NCBI GenBank assembly: GCA_035048815.1 | Contig: JAUCBN010000012.1 | Location: 754,001-818,000, forward strand | Direction of reading: 5' to 3' | DNA from: Abelmoschus esculentus | Lineage: Eukaryota > Streptophyta > Magnoliopsida > Malvales > Malvaceae | DNA: 64,000 nt | Shown here: one piece after another, positions 1 through 11,746 of the stretch | Numbering within the stretch: position 1 is the stretch's first letter | Layout: each line of letters starts with the position of its first letter | Notes under the pieces: model-generated | The model's database searches: none | The model's input: the letters and a program-made list of their open reading frames with translations, nothing else | What the model was told of the DNA's origin: nothing | Translations under genes and position numbers: made by a program

Positions 1-398
1 TCAAAACACTATCTCAATATTCCTACGGAATAAATATTGGCAAATAATTGTAATAATTGAATATGCCACACAAAAAAGTACATATTTAAAATAATGGTCT
101 TATCATTTTAAAGGTCTAAGACATAATATAACTAAATACTTAATCACCCCAAAAACACTTATCCCATAAAGAGAGATTATATTATTTTTTTATTATGTCA
201 TTTATGATTCATATAATTAAATTTATTTATTTTTAAGTAATTATCTAATATTTATTTACTCATTAATTATATGTAGAAAAAATTGATGATTCATCTTGAA
301 AAAATGAATGAATAAATCTGGTTGGTTAGGATTACAACTGACATGATGAAAAAAGTTTATGATATAATTTCTTACCTTAAAATTATTAATATATATAT
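1..398. other. AT-rich intergenic sequence at window edge
   Basis: No convincing coding region is seen on either strand. The sequence is very AT-rich and ends in an alternating AT run that forms the left target-site copy of the adjacent hAT-like element. Confidence 0.6.
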
Positions 399-919
399 TA
401 GGGGTGGGCAAAAAACCAGATTATCCGGTACGGGTCACGAACTCAGTAAGACCCGATAAATTTTTATCTGGTATTGATTTCGGTGGGACTGGATCCAAAA
501 TTTATGTCCCGGCCATAATCGGGACTGGATATTGATTAACTCGGTACCCGGTGGGTACCCAATAGGACCGGGAGGTTCGGGACCAATACCAAATATTCGG
601 TATTGATTTTCTTTTGTTTATTTTTTTATCAAACTTTCTCTTTATGTATGAATATTATGTGTACGATTGATTAGTTTTAAAATTTTAATTTTCAACCCTA
701 CAATATTCTAATTTTATTATTTAATATTATTATTGTTGGTTGAATTTTTCTCTAATTATTCAATTTTATTTTTTAAAAATAAACTAATTGATCGGATACC
801 CGATATTAAAACTGGTTCCCACCAATAACGGAACTAATTCTTAAAATTTAAAAACCAATGTGACCAAAATCGAGATTAATTCTATTTCAAATTAATCGAA
901 TATCCATTACCCACCGCTG
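399..919. mobile_element. Non-autonomous hAT-type MITE, copy 1
   Basis: This 521-bp element begins TAGGGGTGGGCAA and ends with the imperfect inverted form (reading inward from the right, CAGCGGTGGGTAA). It is flanked on both sides by the 8-mer ATATATAT, consistent with the 8-bp target duplication of hAT elements, although that sequence is low-complexity here. A second copy in the opposite orientation lies at 34687-35268: its right end, reverse-complemented, matches the left end of this copy for about 80 bp. The inside holds no open reading frame of note and is rich in GGTACCCG-type words. A transposase from elsewhere would be needed for movement. Confidence 0.75.
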
Positions 920-2480
920 ATATATATATATATATATATATATATGTTTCCATTTCCCTTTCTTTATCCTCTTCTGATATTTTTTTCAGGCAGACGTGTT
1001 TATTATTTTAAAAAAAAATTAATGCTACTTCCTAAGTAGTTGATGGCTTGTATAACACAATCCTATATAAAGACAACACGACTTTTTATTGAAAATTGAC
1101 CAGTTTTTTTACAAAATATAATATATTACGTCAATCGTTCAATTTTTCATGCAATTTAATTTTAAATGAAATTTAATGTTCGTTTTAATCATTGAATTTA
1201 CTACTTATTATTTGTATTAAAAATATTATTATATAACTAATTATTTACCAAAAATCCCATGAATATTATAAAAAATCATTTTAAAAAATCTAAGATGATG
1301 TTTAATAATATCTTGTTTAACAAAGTGGAGGTCAATATCAAAGAATAATTATAAAATAGAATTAAAGTACAAGTTAATTTTTTTTTAATAATAGGACAGA
1401 ACATGTCCACGTCATACAGTTGGTCCATGTTGGCAAGATTGTAAGATGTTACCAACTTAGTATCGTACATCTCTAAATGCCATGTCCACAACGTAATTTC
1501 TTTTGCTTTTTAAATCAAAACAAAACACATTTTTTAACACGTGAGGGACACTTAAATTTGATTTTATTTTTCTATTTTCGTAATTATATATTTTTAATTT
1601 ATAAAATAAGTTTTATTTTAAAGGACCTATTAGAACATTTTTAAATTTGTAGGTATCTAAGTAGTATTTATACCAAATGTTTATTATTAATAAAAAATTG
1701 TTTGTAGTTCCATCATTTTGCCAAATATAAGGAAATTAAATTAAATTATAAATATAGGCATTGGTCTCACGTGCCGGCAGACCATCGTAATCAAGGGCCA
1801 ACAATTTTACCTGAAAGCAGCCGCGTGAAATTGTTTAGTTTCTTTCGAACACCTCATTTGGACCAACAAAACTTGACATAAAAAATAAATTTATCAATTT
1901 TAATCGATATGAGAAAATTTGACTTATAAATTTATATAATTAATTAAAAATAAAATAAAAATTGAGTTATAAAATAAAAATTTTAAAAATTATAATTTTA
2001 ATAATTAGTTTATTATTTTTTAAGTTCGAGTTTAGATTATTAATTATATTTTATATATAATACGTATAAAAATATAAGATTTTTTTTTTTTGAAAGACCA
2101 CACATAACAAAATAAGATATCATGTTATATAATATATTTTTTTAAAATTTTATATGTTTTTTGGATCCTTTGATAACTGAAAAAGATGACTTGGATTAAT
2201 TTTTTATTTTTTTAAGTGATAATATTCAAATAACATACTGTTAATCGAAGATATTTATTTCAATTATCTAACCATCAAAAAATATATATAATTTAGAGAG
2301 TTTTATATTATACAACTTAATCTTATCCTAAAAATATATATCTATTATATAGGATTATAGGATTTTTTTTTTTAAATTAAAACTTATTAACAATATAAAA
2401 TTATAAACTTTTATATTTAAACTTAGACCGAAATTCATTTAATTAGTTATAGTTGGGTTTGAAAGAAAGTTTTGAAGCTC
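920..2480. other. AT-rich spacer, no gene seen
   Basis: Starts with an AT dinucleotide run (920-944). The rest is AT-rich spacer. An open frame on the minus strand at 1276-1491 has no family features and atypical composition, so it is not called. Confidence 0.6.
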
Positions 2481-2499
2481 AGTGATAATTGGGTCTGTA

Positions 2500-3170
2500 T
2501 TAGGGACAAATTGCAAGGCAATTACAAGGTTAAAATTGTTTGGGAAACTCTACGACATAAAAAAGAGAAAATATGATGGTTTCGTGTTATTTGGGGTAAC
2601 CTAACACTTCTGAGACACTCCTTTTATCTCTTGGTTAACTTTAATGAATAGATTATCAACTAAAGACCGTATGTTATTTTGGGGTTATTGATTGATCTAA
2701 ATTGTGTTTTCTGTTCTGAATCTATAGAAACAAGAGACCATTTTTTTTACTGTAGTTTTGTTAAAGAAGTTTGGCATCTCATCCTATAAGATTGTGCTAT
2801 TAGTCTTATTGTGAGAGGATGGAGAATGCAACTTGACTGGATAGGCATGACAAGGAAAAATCATTATGGGCTGCCATTATTCACATAGCTTGGGGGGCGA
2901 TGCTGTATTATATATGGCAAGAAAGAAATAACAAATTGCATGAGAAAATAGTAGGAGTGCTCGAAATATTTTGATGCAAATTAAATTCAATGTTGGTATG
3001 AGATTACAAGGATGTAGCAAACTTGCTCATTCTTCTTCTTCTCTTCCTGTTTTTTAGAATTTAGTTTAAATTTTTTATTTTGATTTTGTTGTAAAGTGAT
3101 TTGTTTTATTTTTATATTTTAATAGTTCTTTTGATGAAATGAAAACAAACATTTATTAAAAAATCATTTA
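2500..3170 (+). mobile_element. Degraded 3' end of a LINE retrotransposon
   Basis: Conceptual translation around 2701-2786 gives a C-x2-C, then H-x3-C, then W pattern (CVFCSESIE, then HFFYCSF, then KEVW) typical of the zinc-binding domain (zf-RVT) that follows reverse transcriptase in plant LINEs. About 100 bp further on (2868-2950) comes the typical tail with a YYIWQERNN motif. Frames are broken, so this is a dead fragment lacking the RT core and the endonuclease. The 3' side runs into AT-rich sequence near 3100-3170; the exact limits are uncertain. Confidence 0.7.
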
Positions 3171-3406
3171 ATTAAAAAAATGGAGTCACATCGATTCCAA
3201 TGAATGCTTACCCTTATATGCTGACATGGCGGTCACCCTAACCCCACATGCCTCCCTCATTTCGTGCCATGTCTACGTGTTGTGGTCCCCACCGTGTCCC
3301 TTCTCCTGCCGACCATGTAATAAAACCTTCTTTTTCCAGATAAATAATGTAAATTATCAATACAAGTCGTTAAGCCTCCTTCCAGGCGAGTCCCTGCCTC
3401 ATGCCG

Positions 3407-3436
3407 ACGTGGCACTTCCACCTCCCCTATTTAAAT
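3407..3436 (+). promoter_or_regulatory. Putative core promoter of the GH3 gene
   Basis: A TATA-like TATTTAAAT lies at 3428-3436, about 110 bp before the start codon. Just upstream is ACGTGGC (3407-3413), a bZIP/G-box-like core. Known auxin-responsive GH3 promoters combine AuxREs with such elements. I did not find a canonical TGTCTC AuxRE in the nearest 350 bp, only weaker TGTC words (for example TGTCTA, TGTCCC). Auxin control is inferred from the family. Confidence 0.45.
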
Positions 3437-3547
3437 CCCTCAGATATCCTCCCCCCACCCTCATCACACGGCTCACAAGTCTCCTTCTCATAAACAAACA
3501 CGATTCCTTTCCTTCTTCCACTTCCTCTTTAAAAAAATCTAACAAAA

Positions 3548-5525
3548 ATGGCAGTTGATTCTGCAATCTCATCTCCGCTCGGTCCACCGGCGTGCGAGAA
3601 AGACGCAAAGGCCTTGAGATTCATAGAGGAAATGACCCGAAACGCCGATGCCGTGCAAGAAAGAGTCTTGGCCGATATCTTAACCCAAAACTCTCGGACT
3701 GAGTACCTCCGACGGTTCAAACTCAACGGCGCCACCGACCGTGAGTCGTTCAAATCCAAACTTTCCGTTATAACTTACGAAGACCTCCAGCCTGATATCC
3801 AACGTATCGCAAATGGCGACCGCTCTGCAATTTTATCGGCACACCCCATCTCTGAATTCCTCACCAGGTTGGTATATAACTATATAAGTGAAAAGTATTT
3901 CCAGGAATAATAATATATAGAAAATATTTATATTTTGGGGAATTGCGCAGCTCTGGGACTTCGGCTGGTGAAAGGAAACTGATGCCGACAATTAAAGAAG
4001 AGCTAGATCGCCGACAGTTGCTCTATAGTTTGCTGATGCCAGTAATGAATCTGTAAGTTCATACTGCATATTTAAAAAAAAAAAAACAATTGGATTTTGA
4101 CTTCTCATGTTTGATTATACTAATGGAACGCTGTTTCTATGTAACAGTTATGTGCCGGGTTTGGACAAAGGCAAGGGGTTATATTTCTTGTTCGTGAAAT
4201 CGGAAACAAGGACACCAGGTGGTCTGTTGGCTCGCCCGGTGCTGACCAGTTACTACAAGAGCGAGCAGTTCAAGACCCGACCGTATGATCCTTACAACGT
4301 TTACACCAGCCCCAACGAGGCAATTTTATGTCCCGACTCTTTCCAAAGCATGTACACCCAGATGCTTTGCGGTCTCCAGGACCGGCACCAAGTCCTCCGC
4401 GTCGGCGCCGTGTTCGCCTCGGGTTTACTCAGAGCGATCAGGTTCCTCCAGCTTAATTGGCAACAACTCTCCAACGATATCGAAACTGGTACCCTGAATC
4501 GGAAAATCAGCGACCCTTCATTAAGGGAATGCATGGGTGAGATCTTGAAACCGAACCCCGAGCTTGCTATGTTCGTCCGACAGGAATGTTCGAAGGAAAG
4601 CTGGGAGGGGATTATTACCAGGATTTGGCCGAACACGAAATACCTCGATGTTATCGTAACCGGAGCAATGGCACAGTACATTCCGACCCTGGATTATTAC
4701 AGCGGCGGGTTGCCTAAAGCTTGCACTATGTACGCTTCGTCCGAATGTTACTTCGGGTTGAACCTTAATCCTATGTGCAAACCATCCGAGGTTTCTTATA
4801 CAATCATGCCGAACATGGCCTACTTCGAGTTCTTGCCCCACGCGCCTAACTCATCCGGCTTCAACACCCGTGACTCGCCCCCGAAACTCGTTGACCTTGT
4901 TGACGTAGAAGTCGGGAAAGAATACGAGCTCGTGATCACGACCTACTCGGGTCTATGCAGGTACCGAGTCGGCGATATTCTCCGAGTCACGGGGTTCCAC
5001 AACTCCGCCCCTCAATTCCATTTCGTGAGGAGGAAGAACGTGTTACTGAGCATCGACTCGGACAAGACCGACGAGGCCGAGTTACAGACGGCCGTCGAGA
5101 ATGCTTCTAAACTCCTTCGCGAGTTCAACACCAGCGTCGTCGAATACACAAGCTACGCCGACACCAAGACGATCCCCGGTCATTACGTGATATACTGGGA
5201 GTTGTTAGTCAAAGACGCGGCCAACTCGCCAACCAACGATGTCCTGAAGCAGTGCTGTTTAGCCATGGAGGAGTCGCTCAACTCAGTATACCGACAAGGC
5301 CGGGTGTCGGATAACTCGATCGGACCGCTGGAAATCCGCGTGGTTAAGAGCGGCACGTTCGAAGAGCTGATGGATTACGCCATATCCAGAGGAGCTTCCA
5401 TCAACCAGTACAAGGTCCCGAGGTGCGTTAACTTCACCCCGATCGTGGAATTACTTGATTCTCGGTTGTTATCTTCACATTTGAGCCCATGTTTGCCACA
5501 TTGGAGCCCTGAAAGGAGGAGATGA
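3548..5525 (+). CDS. GH3.1: GH3 indole-3-acetic acid-amido synthetase (GH3.1-like)
   Basis: Adenylating enzyme of the acyl-adenylate/firefly-luciferase superfamily; group II GH3 enzymes conjugate auxin (IAA) to amino acids in the cytosol and so lower free auxin. Three exons, 3548-3867, 3951-4052 and 4148-5525, join in phase to give 599 residues, the usual GH3 length. The phosphate-binding motif [10 protein letters not shown] (residues about 107-116) is created across intron 1. Motif [13 protein letters not shown], is near residue 336 and motif III, YRVGD, near 413. The start ATG follows an A-rich leader (AACAAAAATGG) and is the usual MAVDS start. The coding part is clearly more GC-rich than its surroundings. 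The gene looks intact. The GH3.1 assignment, rather than another group II member, rests on recalled similarity of the N-terminus. Confidence 0.93.
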
Positions 5526-8408
5526 TTCCCTTTCGTCGATTTGTTTAGTCACCGACCAGATTACAAGTCAACATGACATAGCTTTATTATATTTGTAGAT
5601 TCTGTTTGTTTCCAGATTCAATTAGTGTAGAAGTTGATTAGGATGTTTCAGCCTCAGGTTTTGTAATTCTGGAATTCCGAGGACATCTGAGCTGAAGCCG
5701 ATGATTGTCCTCTGGATTGTTTCTTTCATGTAATGGAAAATAGATAAGGTATTCATATCCTACGTCCCACAAACACATATTAATACGTGACCATCATATT
5801 AAATTTTATGAACAATAGATACAGAGGAATAAAATTCAAATAAATAAATAAATAAATAAATAAAATAACTTTATTTTAATTTTAAATTAATTAAGTTATT
5901 TGAGATTCGAGAAAATTTTGAGTTTAAGTCTAATTTATTTTTGTTAATTTGCAAATTGAAAATTTTAATTTTATTATTTAGTGTTTTATTTCTCCATCAC
6001 TTCAATTTCTACTCCATTTTAAATTTATTTTTGATTAAATTTGAATCACATACTCCTAAATCACCATAGAATACCTATTTAAGTTCAGTTATTTTTTAAT
6101 TTTTTTAATTTAGTCACTTAACTTTGTATGGTTTCATATTTTTTTCAATTCATCCATTCTTTTAAGTTTATTTTTAGCGAAATTTATACAATGTGATCTA
6201 CTATCACTATATGATATCTATATAACTTCGATACATATTTTTAACAAAATATTTTTTAAATTTAATTCGTTAACTTTACATTATTCAACTGTAGTTTTTT
6301 AAATTCTTTTTTCTCCTTTATTTCTTGACTCCTCGATACACTAATCATTATTTTGTCTTTAATTTTTTTTCTTTAAAAATAATATTATAAAATATAATTT
6401 ATAATTTTAGATGATATATTTTTTTTTTAAAATTGCATTACATATCTTACTTACACTTTTGAAAAAGTATATATAATGTATATCATATATGATTAGAGAA
6501 AATTACTTATATTAGATTAATTTATAATATAAAATTTAAATAGTTATATTAAAATTGTACACAAACTTGATGACTTGACTCGGTTCGAAAAAGTTTTCAA
6601 ATAAAATTTAAATCCTAAAATAGGACTCGTCTATTCGACTAACTCAATTTTTTAACTCTCCCGATCAAATGCTCACCTCTAAACATCGATAAATAAATCA
6701 AATATAATCGTATGAACACGTATTCATATTTCACAATCACTTTAGGTCTAACTCATTATGAGACGGCATTAATATACTACAGATATTTTTTTCTTTTTTG
6801 AATGTAAGTGGTTCCAGTGAGTAATTAGTGACACAGACGGTTCCCGACATGAACACTTTATGGACACTTCACTTTGTTTGGCTTTTTAAGTGAAAATGTT
6901 TCCAAACACTCACTGTTTTGGTCGGATGTCGACCTGTAAATTCACTGAATCAGAAGAAAAAGAGAGTGAAATTCCAACACTAGAAAAAAAGTTCAATACC
7001 TTTCAACAACTTTCCTTCCATCCAAACAGACACTGCAATTGACAATTCAGAGAAAGAAAATAATGCAAGTCCCCAGCTGATCAGTCCAGTATATAAGTAT
7101 TGGTCAATGGTCCCCACATTAATTCGAGATAGAGTTGATTAATATAAGTATAGTGTAGTTTGAGGGCTGACTTATAATTCAATTTTGGATTAATATACTC
7201 TTAATCGTAATTAAGGGAGTTTTATGGAATTAATCCTATTGAAACTTACCGAATTAGTGGAGTGATGGATCTGATCTGTCTGGCAACAATTTTGAGTTGT
7301 TACGACAAGGGGTGGGTGAGCTTTGCTGGTGTGGGTTGAGCCATTTAGAGGCAGAGCAGAGCAGGAACATAATGAGAACTGACCATTGTTGGTCCGAACT
7401 TTGCTAACATTGGGGGACCAAAGACACTTCACTTTTGCCGGTCTATGCCCAAAAGGAACCAACAAAGGATTCAACATTGAATCGAATTTATATTATACCA
7501 AAACTGAAGAAATCATTAGATAAATTAGAATCATCATATTATATATTCAAATCATCATGTTATATGTTGTTTTATCCACTCAATTTTAGTCAATAAATTA
7601 TGCTAAAAATGAATTTTTTAATCACTAAAATTTTATTTTATATTAATTTGATAAAAATCTAATTATTACTTTATAGCATATAAAAATTTAATAATTATTT
7701 TATAATCTTTAAAAATTTAATGATAAAACAAATATACGTAATATATGCAACATTAATATATAATAAATTGATTAATTCAGTTAATTAATTATTTTCGATC
7801 TAAATTATAACCGATATCCCAGGTTTAAAAAACTATTAATCGTTAACTAATTCAAACTAAAATTAACCGACCGATTAATAAAAAAAATCGATTTAGTCAT
7901 TTAATTCAGTTAAAACTAAATAATACATGCCTCTACCAACTATCCGGAAAAAGTATCGGATTGGGTACCCAACTGGGTCAGGTAAACTTTTTCTACAGAA
8001 TTACACATTTTTTTTCGAGTCTGTGGCTTGACAAGCCGAGACCGAGTCAACCGGATCAAATATTTTTAAACAGTCCATGGTATCCGCATGGTTGCAAAAT
8101 TCTCTAGAAGTACAAACACATTGTTCACTTGTATTATACACACACATATAATGGAATAACAAAGCTAACTCAACTCTCCTATAATATATGATTCAATGCA
8201 AAATGCATATAAAATCATGCTGCTGATCATTTGGTTCATATCCCTCTGCTGAGAGATTCGACTCCCTTCCCAAATCCGAATATATAAAAACGAAACAAAA
8301 ATCGGCAGCAAAATTAGATTGAACATATATCGAAATGACTGAATTGTCTCATACAAGATGAAGTGATGATGATGTATAGAAAGCTTACATATAGAAACAA
8401 ACCCACAG
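5526..8408. other. Intergenic region between GH3 and TXND9
   Basis: The first 200 bp or so is probably the GH3 3' UTR. An (AAAT)n microsatellite is at 5838-5865. The rest is AT-rich. A moderately GC-rich patch at about 6830-7480 carries an open frame on the minus strand (7211-7477), but I recognise no domain, and it could be promoter or transposon sequence. No gene can be supported. Confidence 0.55.
5838..5865. repeat. (AAAT)n microsatellite
   Basis: About seven tandem AAAT units downstream of the GH3 gene. Confidence 0.85.
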
Positions 8409-8411
8409 TTA

Positions 8412-8507
8412 CTCTGAATCAGATGAGTCCGGGTTATAGCTTTGTCGGACACTCCTTTTGGTCTGTGTTCCGGTCTTCGACGATGATTCACCTTCGGAGA
8501 AGATGAC
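8412..8507 (-). pseudogene. TXND9: Out-of-translation remnant of the TXND9 C-terminal tail
   Basis: These 32 in-frame codons directly follow the stop codon at 8510-8508 and contain no further stop until 8411-8409. They read VIFSEGESSS, then a KRSVRQS basic patch, then an acidic DSSDSE end, matching the tail expected for plant TXND9 proteins. The segment is therefore former, or allele-specific, coding sequence now in the 3' UTR. Only one base change (CAA to TAA on the coding strand) is needed to explain it. Confidence 0.75.
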
Positions 8508-9575
8508 TTATGCTTTAGCCAATCTGTCTTCTAAATCTTCCGTGGAAAACTCATCCGTTCCACCAAGCTCATCAAATCCAACCTGCAAAAGGAACACATC
8601 AACTATTAGCAAATCATAACCGAAATGATTTTGAATGTTCCGGTTTAGATCTTTGATGTTTGAAATAACATTAGCAATACCACGTAATCATCGACTTTGG
8701 CATTTTTAATAAGCGCGAGTGTAGGAAGAACAACAATCTTGAGCCTCTCAGCCAAGAATGGGCTTTTCTCAGCATTAATTTTCACGAAACGCGTTTCAAT
8801 ATGTTGCTTTGCCAATGAATTCAAGTGCTTGTCCATCACCTGCGATTCAACTCGAATAAGATGAATTGTTTTTCATTAGAATTTAAATCTTCAAATCTAA
8901 TTCACAATGCATCAGTTTAGTAATACATATGCAAGAAATTAACAAGAACCAGTAGTCGAATAATTTATATGCAACAAATTAGCGAAATTCATGGTTCAAG
9001 TGCAGGTATTTTTCCAACAATTGGACTAATTTCTAAATTCTCATAAACTATGAGGGCCAAATTCTAACAAATTTAGAGGAATGACTTCTATTTTTGTAAA
9101 GTAATGGGATGAAATTCATAATTAGAACTTAGAATAATTATGGAAGAGTGAAGACCAACAAGAATAAATATAGTACCTTGCAGGGCCAGTTTTCGCGGTA
9201 GAAATGGCAAACGACCCGCTCACTAGCTTTAACGATTGAAAAGAAGTCCTTTTCAGCTGGAACCTCAGAGTATTCACCGTGTCCTAAACCGATCCAACGG
9301 CTCCGTTTCTCCGCCATTTTCTTCATCTGCTGCAACCTCCGCTCTCTGATAACCTCCAGATCGTCATCGTCGAGTCGATCCAACGCCGCAATCTCTTCGT
9401 CGATCTTGTCCTCCACCGCCTTCGCCACCGTCAATACCTGCTTCTCCAGGATCTGGACAATAATGAAAAATAAATAAATAAATTAATTAAAAGACAAAAT
9501 TAAAGATTCACAGTTTGCAAAGGAAAGCTTACGGATTTAAATTGAAGTTACCTCTTGAATCTTTGAATTATCCAT
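8508..9575 (-). CDS. TXND9: Thioredoxin domain-containing protein 9 homolog (phosducin-like), C-terminus truncated by a stop codon
   Basis: Phosducin/TXNDC9-family protein; relatives bind the chaperonin CCT and modulate tubulin and actin folding. Exons in coding order are 9575-9552, 9452-9177, 8839-8681 and 8582-8508, giving 177 residues. The N-terminal half is a charged helix (KIQEILEKQVLTVAK, then the acidic LDRLDDDDLEV). It is followed by a thioredoxin fold in which the redox CxxC is reduced to a single Cys (ENWPCK), as in the family, so it is not a classical oxidoreductase. After the conserved LEDRLAKA the frame meets TAA (8510-8508), where homologs have Gln followed by VI. Downstream, 32 more in-frame codons (8507-8412) encode the expected tail ending DSSDSE and then a second TAA. 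Full length would be about 210 residues. The gene may encode a shortened, possibly functional protein. Confidence 0.88.
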
Positions 9576-10179
9576 TGTTGGAAATAGAAGATCTCTGTGT
9601 CAGTCTTCCCCTCGCTAGAATTTCAAAATTCGAAAATTGAATTTGGGAAGCGAAGAGTGAGTGAGAGATATTTTTTCGCTTTGATTTCTGAATATAAACG
9701 AGTTAGTAATGATCAAAGCGACGCCGTTTAAATTTAGAAATTTGAGAATAAGAAAAGAGTTAATTACACTACACATCCCACATACAATGCTCATATTCTA
9801 ATTTAGTTCTAAAACTTCAAAACATTCTAATAGAATCCTCGAACTATTTGTATCTCTCTCCCCCGTATTATCGTTTTCAAGATTTTTTAAATAACGTATA
9901 TTATCATTGCGCGTAACACTTGTATTTAGTATTATTTTATTTAATATGAAATAGTTTATTATCTGAATCTAAATATAAATAAAATTTAATTATGCACCTA
10001 ATACAAAGTAATACCGTTGTTGTTGTTGATATAGAATAATACATGTATAAATATAAATATGAAATAAACAACCATAATTATTTCCATTTCATCATCATGA
10101 ACACATGCATACATGTCTCATGGTGCAAACAAGGAACATGGAATTGAAGAGACAAGCCGTGGTTGGTTCCTTCAAGTTT
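9576..10179. other. Spacer between TXND9 and GASA genes
   Basis: Holds the TXND9 5' UTR and promoter (9576 to about 9760) and the 3' UTR of the minus-strand GASA gene (about 10050-10179). Otherwise AT-rich, with no further gene seen. Confidence 0.6.
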
Positions 10180-10550
10180 TCAAGGACACTTGGACTTTCC
10201 CTTGTTGTTGAGCTTGTCCCTATAGCACGGGCACTCGTGTTTGTTCCCATAAGTCCCAGAAGGAACACAGTGGCACTCCTCGCAGCATATCCCACAGTAC
10301 TTGAAACACCGGTCCCACACCGCCGCCTTACTGCACCTCGCCCGGCACTTCCCCTCGCACGAATCTGCACAATAACAACAACAATGGTTACTTAAACCAT
10401 CATGCACCAGAAACCAGATGAAAGAAGAAGAAAGGAAACTGGTATTGTTATTAGTACTTTACATGATCTAGGCTGTGCCATGGCGGGTTCCAGCACCGAG
10501 CAACCGAGAAGGAGAGAGCAAAGCAGTAAAGTTGCTAACAAGAGCTTCAT
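10180..10550 (-). CDS. GASA/snakin gibberellin-regulated cysteine-rich peptide
   Basis: Small secreted peptide of the Snakin/GASA family, which acts in the apoplast in growth, hormone response and antimicrobial defence. Two exons, 10550-10463 and 10364-10180, give 90 residues. The first 24 or so form a clear signal peptide ([15 protein letters not shown] core, Ala-Met-Ala cleavage region). A very short linker leads straight into the GASA domain with all 12 cysteines: [38 protein letters not shown] and the terminal KSKCP. The [14 protein letters not shown] end resembles the GASA7/GASA10 branch, and the lack of a long Pro/Lys-rich spacer is like GASA10. Nothing is missing. The exact orthologue is not settled. 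Confidence 0.92.
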
Positions 10551-11142
10551 TTTTTTTTTCTGAGCCAAGAATGGAGTGTGTAACAGCTGGAGGTTTTATG
10601 GCAGATATTGAGGGTAGAGAAGCGGTAGGTTTTGGCTTCATGTGTTGTTCACGCGGTGAAATTTAGAGCTGGATGTTTGTCCATTTGCATGTAAACCATG
10701 TTTTTGGTAACTGTATTATACTAAAGATCATCAGAAAACCAGGGAAGAGTTCATTTTACATGCATGAAGATGATGGTTTAAACCAGAGAGGAGATAGGAC
10801 CGGGGCAAGTCATTGTCTTTTTTCTTTATTCGACTAAAATGATTATAAATAATATCTATTTTAAAATATACTCTTAATTATTGAGTATTTACCCCTTAAT
10901 ACTGTATTATAAGTAATCTCTAAAAACAATTATTTTTAATAATCGAGATAAGATGATCTGTGTTTCTCACTATACAATATTTTAGTTTTTCAAAGATAAT
11001 TACATTCGAAATAAAATTTCAAAACTAGAGATAATTACAAAAACTTCTTTCACAATCGATTAATTTATAAATCTCATTGTATTTTTTTTTCAAAACCGAA
11101 CCAAATTTCTATCAACCATGATTCATCGATTTCTTAGAAGTT

Positions 11143-11173
<31 letters not shown>

Positions 11174-11746
11174 CTATTTTAAGTTGTATGTAACGATATA
11201 TACGTACTTGCAGGTTATTTTCTGCATCAAATATTAATGACCACACGTTCTCAAATTTTATGTTGGTATGAAAATTGAAGTAATTTTTTAATAATCAAAT
11301 TTAAAATCACAAGATATTGGTTTTTGAATTGAACTCAAATTCAAGCCCAATCCACAATCAACACAACTTACCACACCTATACTAGGCTTTGAAGGGCCCT
11401 TGAAAAAGGGATAAACAAGAAAACCAAATATATATACACATACATACACATTCCTACTAAGATAAATATATGGATCCACCACTTCAGAACAAAGAGAAAA
11501 GCATTGAAGTCTCAAAAGAGTTGCACTTAGAAAAGGTTCCAAAGGAACACAAGGACCAAGTTTAAGTTGTTTAACTTCACAAACCAGTTTTAAAATATAG
11601 CCACATATTAAGAATAAGTGGCAAGTTTTTCATTTCGTTTGTGAGTTAAAAAAAACCCTTCTATTGCCGGTATATTTTGATGATATATAAGTTTTACAAT
11701 GCTTATTTGCTTAAGATTCACCATGTTCTAACCTGTATAAACTGTA
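10551..11746. other. Spacer between the GASA and LRR-WD40 genes
   Basis: Contains the GASA promoter side (10551 to about 10800), an AT dinucleotide microsatellite (11150-11174) and probable 3' UTR of the downstream minus-strand gene (to 11746). The minus-strand open frame at 11288-11542 has no recognisable features. Confidence 0.55.
11150..11174. repeat. (AT)n microsatellite
   Basis: Uninterrupted alternating AT tract in spacer DNA. Confidence 0.85.

Noticed and set aside
3226..3558. 110-aa plus-strand open frame overlapping the GH3 leader
   Set aside because: It is in promoter/5' UTR sequence, has no domain, and overlaps the GH3 start in another frame.
7211..7477. 88-aa minus-strand open frame in a GC-richer patch
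   Set aside because: No recognisable family or splice context; composition alone is not enough.
10095..10395. Open frames on both strands over the GASA exon
   Set aside because: Shadow frames of the real GASA exon, whose 12-Cys pattern is in a different frame.
11150..11174. AT run as a possible regulatory or recombination hotspot
   Set aside because: A simple microsatellite; no further evidence.
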